NCBI GenBank assembly: GCA_016200895.1
Contig: JACQDX010000145.1
Location: forward strand, 1 to 64,000
DNA from: Burkholderiales bacterium
GTDB taxonomy: Bacteria; Pseudomonadota; Gammaproteobacteria; Burkholderiales; Burkholderiaceae_D
Length of the DNA: 64,000 nt
Direction of reading: 5' to 3'
Shown: positions 57,896-64,000 of the stretch, one piece after another
Position numbering within the stretch: the first letter of the stretch is position 1
Layout of the letters: each line of letters starts with the position of its first letter
The notes under the pieces: generated by a model
The model's input: only the letters and a program-made list of their open reading frames with translations
Databases searched by the model: none
Told to the model about the DNA's origin: nothing
Translations under genes and position numbers: made by a program

Positions 57896-58285
57896 TCAGC
57901 TAGTGGCGGCAACAACAGGAATACTATCAACAAACTGCTCAAAGCGAATGATCTTGTCATCCTTTAATTGCCATAGATGGGCGACTCTGGCGGTGAAGGA
58001 TTTCTGGCTCACCTTGTGCGTGCCACTGTAAGTACCATAGGCCACGACCTTGTCACCGCTGGCGACATAATCTTCTACTGTGAATTTATAGCCTACCCAT
58101 TCTGTGGCAAGGCGATGGAAGACATTTTTTTCTATTTCAGCAAAGCCTGTGTAAGTGCCCGCATAGGGGAAGCCTTGTGCTTCTGTCCAGCTGGCGTCTG
58201 CAGCCAGATAGTGCTGGAGCTTCTTGCCGTTTTCTTCAGAGGTCTTGCCTTCGTAAGTGCTTTTGATGATGTCCAGGCTGGTCAT
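57896..58285 (-). CDS. SnoaL/NTF2-like family protein
   Basis: 129-aa NTF2-like sequence (IIKSTYEGKTSEENGKKLQHYLAADASWTEAQGFPYAGTYTG). Confidence 0.85.
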   Translation of the reverse strand: MTSLDIIKSTYEGKTSEENGKKLQHYLAADASWTEAQGFPYAGTYTGFAEIEKNVFHRLATEWVGYKFTVEDYVASGDKVVAYGTYSGTHKVSQKSFTARVAHLWQLKDDKIIRFEQFVDSIPVVAATS

Positions 58286-58370
58286 TTTCTTATCGCTTTA
58301 CATGTTGGCGGCATGGCGAACCATAGTTCGCCATGCTCAGAGGCTGTTCAGTAAATTAATTTACGCAAGC

Positions 58371-59261
58371 TCACCACTTCATCTCGCCCTTATTTACCTT
58401 GGCACCAATATCCAGCGACAAGCCAGGTGGCGCATCAGGGTAGGCTTTTTTCATGGCATCAATCAGTTCTGCACTTGTCTTGGTGGCCGCTGCATTTTTT
58501 TCAAATGACAGCAGATATGCCTTGGTATAAGTAATGGCGCTGATATCAACTGCTGTGCCAGACTTCATGTGACCAGGTACCACAATCTTTGGTTGCAGGG
58601 CAGCCATTTCATCGAGTTGCGCTATCCAGGCGCTGCGTTCTGCCACGGTCTGGGTATCTGCTGTCCACACATGCAAGTTACCAAATACGCCGATGTTGCC
58701 GACGATGGCTTTGATGGATGGTATCCAGAAATAAGGGCGGTGTGCCAGCAAACCCTGGTTGCCGCGTAATTCGACCACTTGGCCATCAACGGTCAGGCTA
58801 TTGCCATTCAAGGCTTTTGGCAAGACTGGTGTGCGCGGTGCATTCGCGCCCATTTTGGGGCCCCAGAAGGCGACTTTGCCAGCAACTTTGGCTGTCAGTT
58901 TTTCCAGCACGGCTGGTGTAGCGACTACATCTGCCTGCGGGAAGATTTCTTTCAATGCTTCTACACCAAAATAATAATCAGGATCAGCCTGGCTGACGAG
59001 TATGGTTTTGAGTTGCTTGCCACTGTCGAGCACATTGGCGGCGATGCGCAAGGCATCAGCACGGGTAAAACCGGCATCAATGACCATGGCTTCTTTTTCG
59101 CCATAGACCAGGGTGGAATTAACATTAAAGCTATTGCCGTCAGCGTTATAGACTTTGACTTGCAAGGGTGTTGCTGCCTCGGCAGAGGCGAAAGTGACGG
59201 CAAGGGTAGTGGCTAAGATGGTAGTGCGCAGCATGGTGGGCTCCAGATTGGTATCAGTCAA
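58371..59261 (-). CDS. MBL-fold metallo-hydrolase (secreted)
   Basis: MBL-like sequence with VIDAGFTRADALRIAANVLDSGKQLKTILVSQADPDYYFG and VPGHM; signal peptide. Confidence 0.82.
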   Translation of the reverse strand: MTDTNLEPTMLRTTILATTLAVTFASAEAATPLQVKVYNADGNSFNVNSTLVYGEKEAMVIDAGFTRADALRIAANVLDSGKQLKTILVSQADPDYYFGVEALKEIFPQADVVATPAVLEKLTAKVAGKVAFWGPKMGANAPRTPVLPKALNGNSLTVDGQVVELRGNQGLLAHRPYFWIPSIKAIVGNIGVFGNLHVWTADTQTVAERSAWIAQLDEMAALQPKIVVPGHMKSGTAVDISAITYTKAYLLSFEKNAAATKTSAELIDAMKKAYPDAPPGLSLDIGAKVNKGEMKW

Positions 59262-59391
59262 GTATCAGCTTATGAACCTTCAGCGATTCAGTGCTTGCAG
59301 TGTAATTTCATTTTTTAACCAGATAAACACGTTAAAATGCACATAACTATTTCAAAATTCGAACAAATAACTACTGAATAGTGGATGAATC

Positions 59392-60282
59392 ATGGACAGA
59401 CTGACGGCGATGCGGGTGTTTTGCGAGGTGGCGACCAGTGGCAGCTTTAGTGCCACGGCAGACAAGCTGGACATGTCGCGCGCCATGGTGACGCGCTATG
59501 TGAGTGAGTTGGAAAGCTGGCTCAATGCCCGCCTGCTGCAAAGAACCACGCGCAGCGTGACGCTGACCGATGCCGGAGAACAATGCCTGCGCCGCAGTCA
59601 GCAAATGCTGGCGCTGATGGAAAACATAGAAGAAGAAACCCGCAGCGATGATGCAGAATTGCGCGGGCAATTGCGCCTGACTTGCAGTAACTCATTCGCT
59701 TTTGGTCACCTGGCGCGTGTTATCAGCAAGTTCTTGACGCTGCATCCCTTGCTGAAGATCGATTTGCATGTCGGTGACGGCACCGTCAATCTGGTGGAAG
59801 CGCGCATAGACCTGGCGATACGCATCAGCAGCGAGCCTGACCCTCTCTTGATAGCGCGGCCACTGGCTATCTGTGATTCAGTATTGGTGGCTGCGCCTGC
59901 CTATGTGCGGCAAGCGGGTTTGCCTGCGCACCCACAAGACTTGCCTGCTCATCGCTGTTTAAGCCATGCCAATTATGGCCGTAATACCTGGCGCTTCCAG
60001 CGTGAGGATGAGGCCGTGCAAACCGATATCGCCAGCCACTTCAGTGCCAATGATGCGACGGTATTACTGCAGGCAGTGCTGGCTGGCTCAGGCATTACCC
60101 TGCTGCCGACTTATCTGATGGCAGACCATCTGGAGAAAGGTGATTTGCAAATCATCTTGCCGGGATGGACAGCACCGCCCATGACGATCTACGCTCTCTT
60201 CCCTTCACGCCGCCACTTGTCACCTGAGGTGCGTGCCTTGCTGGATTTTTTGGTGGAGGAATTTGCCCAACAACCGTGGTGA
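59392..60282 (+). CDS. LysR-family transcriptional regulator
   Basis: MDRLTAMRVFCEVATSGSFSATADKLDMSRAMVTRYVSELE. Confidence 0.95.
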   Translation: MDRLTAMRVFCEVATSGSFSATADKLDMSRAMVTRYVSELESWLNARLLQRTTRSVTLTDAGEQCLRRSQQMLALMENIEEETRSDDAELRGQLRLTCSNSFAFGHLARVISKFLTLHPLLKIDLHVGDGTVNLVEARIDLAIRISSEPDPLLIARPLAICDSVLVAAPAYVRQAGLPAHPQDLPAHRCLSHANYGRNTWRFQREDEAVQTDIASHFSANDATVLLQAVLAGSGITLLPTYLMADHLEKGDLQIILPGWTAPPMTIYALFPSRRHLSPEVRALLDFLVEEFAQQPW

Positions 60283-60328
60283 GTAACTGAGCAACGAAGA
60301 TTTATGCGAAACCGTTTTTAAATCAGCA

Positions 60329-61033
60329 TCACACCCCGCACACTCTTAGCCATTCGGTAAAGAACAAACGCGCCTGATGTGACAGGTCCAGCGCATGGGC
60401 AGCGGCCTGCTGGCGCATTTGTGTTACCGATAAATTCTCATGCGCCATTTCATAGGCATGGCCGACATACCAGGCTTCCAGCCCTGATGCCGTGACTTCA
60501 GGGTGGCATTGAAATGCCAGCCCATGCTTGCCCCAGCTATATGCCTGGTTCTGGCAAGCCTCGCTCGATGCCAGCAATTGCGCACCCACCGGTAAATCAA
60601 AGGTATCGCCATGCCAATGAAACATATTGCAATGCCGCGCATCAAAATGCCGTGCTGGTGTGTCCTTGCCTTCGTTCGTCATCTTGAGCGGAAACCAGCC
60701 TATCTCTTTAGTAGCCGCAGGATAGACACTGGCCCCCAGCGCCCGCGCCATCACTTGTGCCCCCAGGCAAATGCCCAGCGTGGGCAAGTCCGCATGCAGG
60801 CGTTGCTGCAAGAAATATACCTCTTGCAGCAAGAAGGGATAATTGTCATCCTCGTAGGCACCGATGGGGCCGCCCAGCACGATGCAAACATCAGCAGCCA
60901 GCGGGTCTAGCGCCGCCCAGCCCTGGGTACAGGCGTTAACTTCCTGAATAGCAAAATCCTGCTCTTTCAGCAGGGCAAGAAAACTGCCTGCATCTTCAAA
61001 AGCTACGTGGTGGATGATCAGGGCGGTTTTCAT
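60329..61033 (-). CDS. Class I glutamine amidotransferase
   Basis: LGICLGAQ nucleophile motif, FQCHPEVT. Confidence 0.93.
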   Translation of the reverse strand: MKTALIIHHVAFEDAGSFLALLKEQDFAIQEVNACTQGWAALDPLAADVCIVLGGPIGAYEDDNYPFLLQEVYFLQQRLHADLPTLGICLGAQVMARALGASVYPAATKEIGWFPLKMTNEGKDTPARHFDARHCNMFHWHGDTFDLPVGAQLLASSEACQNQAYSWGKHGLAFQCHPEVTASGLEAWYVGHAYEMAHENLSVTQMRQQAAAHALDLSHQARLFFTEWLRVCGV

Positions 61034-61226
61034 GGTGGCTCCTCAATATGGCTTTGCTTACATTGTCCCAACTATGTTGCAACTTGCACCTTGGCATTAT
61101 CTGATACTTACGCTGTGGACATCTGAATAGATGAGTTAGCGTAAATCAAAGAGACAATATAGTCTTGAATTTGGAAAATTCAAAATGCGTGGCGTCATAT
61201 TGATGAGTCTGGGTGAAAGAAAATTC

Positions 61227-61342
61227 GTAGGTTGGGCTACGACTTACCAGCCCAACACTCGGCGTTTAAATAACGTATAAGTCTGTTGAGGCCCAGTGTT
61301 GGGCTGATACCCCGTAGCCTAGCGAGGCCCGACCCAACCTAC
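61227..61342. repeat. GTAGGTTGGG-type dispersed intergenic repeat with nested inverted repeats
   Basis: Outer GTAGGTTGGG (61227-) / CCCAACCTAC (61333-61342); inner GCCCAACACT (61250-61259) / AGTGTTGGGC (61295-61304). Confidence 0.75.
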
Positions 61343-61361
61343 AAGAAGTCCAACCTAAGCA

Positions 61362-61574
61362 TCACTTCCCCTTCATCCCCATCTTCTTCAACGTCAAGGT
61401 CTCGTCCGCCCGGCCCCAGCCACCATCTGCAACTTCCTCCACCAGCACCATGGTATAAGGCCGCACACCTTCGCCGAAATATTCGACAAACATGGCAGTG
61501 GTGCGGTGGATGATTTCTTCTTTACGGCTGGCATCGATGATGCCTTCAGGGAATTTGAAATTGGCAAATGGCAT
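61362..61574 (-). CDS. Tautomerase-family protein
   Basis: 70 aa, MPFANFKFPEGIIDASRKEEIIHRTTAMFVEYFG...TMVLVEEV; catalytic-type Pro not at position 1 after Met would need checking. Confidence 0.8.
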   Translation of the reverse strand: MPFANFKFPEGIIDASRKEEIIHRTTAMFVEYFGEGVRPYTMVLVEEVADGGWGRADETLTLKKMGMKGK

Positions 61575-61606
61575 GATTTTTTCCTTTAAAAATAAATGAT
61601 TTATAT

Positions 61607-62347
61607 TCAGGCGAAACCGCCGTTAACACGCAAGACTTGTGAATTAACCCAGATACCGTCAGGACCAGCCAGGAAGGCGACAGTAGAGGCAATCTCTGCC
61701 GGTGTGCCTATGCGTTCCATGGGATTCATCTTGGCGATGTTGCTGACCTGCTCTTCGGTCTTGCCATGGAAGAACATCTCAGTGCCTACCGGGCCTGGGG
61801 CAATGGCATTGACGGTGATCTCACGCCCACGCAGCTCATTGGCCAGTACATGTACCAGACCTTCGACACCTGCCTTGCTGGCGATGTAGGGGCCATAGGC
61901 AGGAAAGGATTTGGCAATCACGCTGGTCGACAATGCGATGATGCGGCCACCGTTTTCTACATGCTGCGCCGCCTGCGCCAGCACCAGAAAGCTACCGCGC
62001 AAATTGATGGCGATAAGCTTGTCAAAGGCATCAATATTGCTGGCGTTGATGGTCGTCATGGACATGCTGCCAGCGCTGTTGACGACCACGTCTACGCGGC
62101 CAAACACTTCTTTGGCTGTGGCAAATAGTTGTGCCACGTCGTCCACCTTGCTAACGTCACCCTGCACAGCGATCGCCTTGCCCCCGGCTGCCTGTATGGC
62201 GCTAACGGTTTCTTGCGCCTTGCCAGCATTGCCTGCGTAATTGACTACAACGGCAAAGCCATCCGCCGCCAGACGCAGGGAAATGGCCTGGCCTATGCCA
62301 CGCGAACCACCGGTGACGATGGCTGTTTTAGTTACTTCTTTGCTCAT
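61607..62347 (-). CDS. Short-chain dehydrogenase/reductase
   Basis: VTGGSRGIGQAISLRL, NSAGSMSM, YGPYIASKAG. Confidence 0.93.
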   Translation of the reverse strand: MSKEVTKTAIVTGGSRGIGQAISLRLAADGFAVVVNYAGNAGKAQETVSAIQAAGGKAIAVQGDVSKVDDVAQLFATAKEVFGRVDVVVNSAGSMSMTTINASNIDAFDKLIAINLRGSFLVLAQAAQHVENGGRIIALSTSVIAKSFPAYGPYIASKAGVEGLVHVLANELRGREITVNAIAPGPVGTEMFFHGKTEEQVSNIAKMNPMERIGTPAEIASTVAFLAGPDGIWVNSQVLRVNGGFA

Positions 62348-62469
62348 GGTTCTCTCCTTGGTGAAGATCATGCAGACTGATATGTCTGCATGGAACATAC
62401 TTTAACCATTCAACCCAGCAAGATAAATACTGATAAACTCAGAACATAATTCAACACAGCTCAACAATC

Positions 62470-63402
62470 ATGGACCGCCTCGATACCCTGCAGCTATTCA
62501 CCCGCATCGTTGAAACCGGCAGCTTCAGCCGGGCGGCGGATATGCTGGACATCCCAAGAGCCAGCGCCACCCATGCCATCAAGCAACTGGAAACACGTTT
62601 GGGCACGCGCCTGCTGGAGCGCACCACGCGCCAGGTACGCACGACACTGGACGGCCAGGCCTTTTACGAACGCTGCGTGCATATCATTAGTGAGCTCGAT
62701 GATGCAGAAGCATCAATGCGCCATGTAGCCGCCAATCCGCGTGGGGTCTTGCGGGTGGATATGCATGGCACCCATGCAACGCAAGTGGTGCTGCCGCGGA
62801 TACATGAGTTCCATGAACGCTATCCTGGCATAGAGCTGGTGGTCAGCAGTGGTGACCGCCTGGTCGATCTGGTACGTGAAGGTGTCGATTGCGTCATACG
62901 TGGCGGCAACCCGCGGGACTCAACTTTGGTAGCACGCCGCCTGGCGCTGATGCCGCAAGTGCTGTGCGCCAGCTCTGCCTATCTGGCCAAGTTTGGTACA
63001 CCACACCATCCGGATGATTTGATGCTGCACCAGGTTGTCAGGTTCTTTTCCAGCACGACAGTCATTGACTACCCCATCGTGTTAACCATCGATGGTCAGG
63101 TGAAAGAATTTGATGTCGGCGGCTGGATCTCAGTCAACGATGCCGAGAACTATGTCACCAGCGCCCTCAGCGGTTGTGGCCTGATACAACTCCCGCGCTT
63201 CCACATCGCCGACGCCTTGCGCGACGGCCACCTGGTCGAAGTGCTGGCTGACTGGCAAAGCCCACCCCTGCCAGTTACCGCACTTTACCCCTACCGCCGC
63301 CAGCTATCACCCCGTGTGCGGGTGTTTGTGGATTGGCTGGTGGGTTTGTATGAGCAGAAGTTCGGGGTCTTGCCTGTGGCAATCACAGGAGAAATAAGCT
63401 GA
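62470..63402 (+). CDS. LysR-family transcriptional regulator
   Basis: MDRLDTLQLFTRIVETGSFSRAADMLDIPRASATHAIKQLETRLGTRLLERTTR. Confidence 0.95.
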   Translation: MDRLDTLQLFTRIVETGSFSRAADMLDIPRASATHAIKQLETRLGTRLLERTTRQVRTTLDGQAFYERCVHIISELDDAEASMRHVAANPRGVLRVDMHGTHATQVVLPRIHEFHERYPGIELVVSSGDRLVDLVREGVDCVIRGGNPRDSTLVARRLALMPQVLCASSAYLAKFGTPHHPDDLMLHQVVRFFSSTTVIDYPIVLTIDGQVKEFDVGGWISVNDAENYVTSALSGCGLIQLPRFHIADALRDGHLVEVLADWQSPPLPVTALYPYRRQLSPRVRVFVDWLVGLYEQKFGVLPVAITGEIS

Positions 63403-64000
63403 TGAAAATTCGTTTACCAGTTTTGTGGGGTCGGCCTGCTGATGTTGATTACAGCGCAGAGCAATTAAAACTATCAGATATCCTGCCAAAGACAGGGCAG
63501 ACCATTAACGTCTATTTTTCTGAAGATGATAGCCCGGCTTATAAAGAAAACCCGCATGTACTGTGGAAGCCGCCTTTGACTGAAATGAACGGCTGGTCCG
63601 AGCAGCCCAGTGACATTTTGCATAGTTACGTCGTGACAGGGCAATTGACATTTCTACGTCAGGTCCCGCAAGGTAATAAGGACGCGACGCCGCTGGAAAG
63701 AATGGTAGAGAAAAGCCTGGAATATGAGTTGCTCATCACGGATGTACAGCCTTTGCTCAAGTTATGCGATATGGTGGAAACAATGTCGGCAGAGTTGTGG
63801 CAAGAACGTTATGGCAGCAAGACCTTGTCGGACCTATTGCAAGCCAGAAACGATAATGGAACTCTTTTTGGCTATAGTAATGACTCAGATTGGGCTGCTG
63901 TGCGCTGGGCTGGAATGGCGAGTATTGGTGATTATATATACCTGAATTTCAGTTGCTACGAAGCGCATTATGACCTCCTGCTTCAACAGGAGAGGAACCA
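63402..64000 (+). CDS. Hypothetical protein, truncated by window end
   Basis: Open frame from ATG 63402 (MKIRLPVLWGRPADVDYSAEQLKLSDILPK...) to the window edge; TGATG overlap with the LysR stop; absent from the ORF track because it has no stop here. Confidence 0.7.
   Translation, partial: MKIRLPVLWGRPADVDYSAEQLKLSDILPKTGQTINVYFSEDDSPAYKENPHVLWKPPLTEMNGWSEQPSDILHSYVVTGQLTFLRQVPQGNKDATPLERMVEKSLEYELLITDVQPLLKLCDMVETMSAELWQERYGSKTLSDLLQARNDNGTLFGYSNDSDWAAVRWAGMASIGDYIYLNFSCYEAHYDLLLQQERN

Noticed and set aside
1-64000. tRNA, rRNA, phage or transposase genes
   Set aside because: None recognised by eye or among the ORF translations; a tRNAscan/Infernal run would be needed to exclude small RNAs.

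Overview
The window reads as chromosomal DNA from a betaproteobacterium; Burkholderiales/Oxalobacteraceae-like is my inference from protein flavour and the recA-recX arrangement. I saw no rRNA, tRNA, CRISPR array, phage or IS transposase. From left to right: recX/recA with a LexA box; a MacAB-like efflux system; a large carbohydrate-utilisation locus (about 7.6-23.9 kb) with glucokinase, a 1077-aa discoidin-domain protein, ABC importer, GH144-like 'glucoamylase' protein, TonB receptor, LacI regulator and GH1 beta-glucosidase, with shared LacI-type operators; an ABC exporter; a GlxA-type regulator and MBL hydrolase; a beta-helix lipoprotein; an unusual block (31.7-39.8 kb) with a membrane-anchored wHTH-nSTAND-TPR regulator, a coupled 155-aa orphan, an aerolysin-like candidate and a 696-aa orphan with a degenerate Nudix-like segment; a chitin/glycan block (GH95, two GH18 chitinases with Pro-Thr linkers, a JmjC-like cupin); then mostly ordinary housekeeping and regulatory genes. 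Best candidates for something new are (i) a possible beta-1,2-glucan utilisation locus with an orphan catalytic domain, and (ii) the nSTAND/aerolysin-like/696-aa block. Several dispersed non-coding repeats are also visible.
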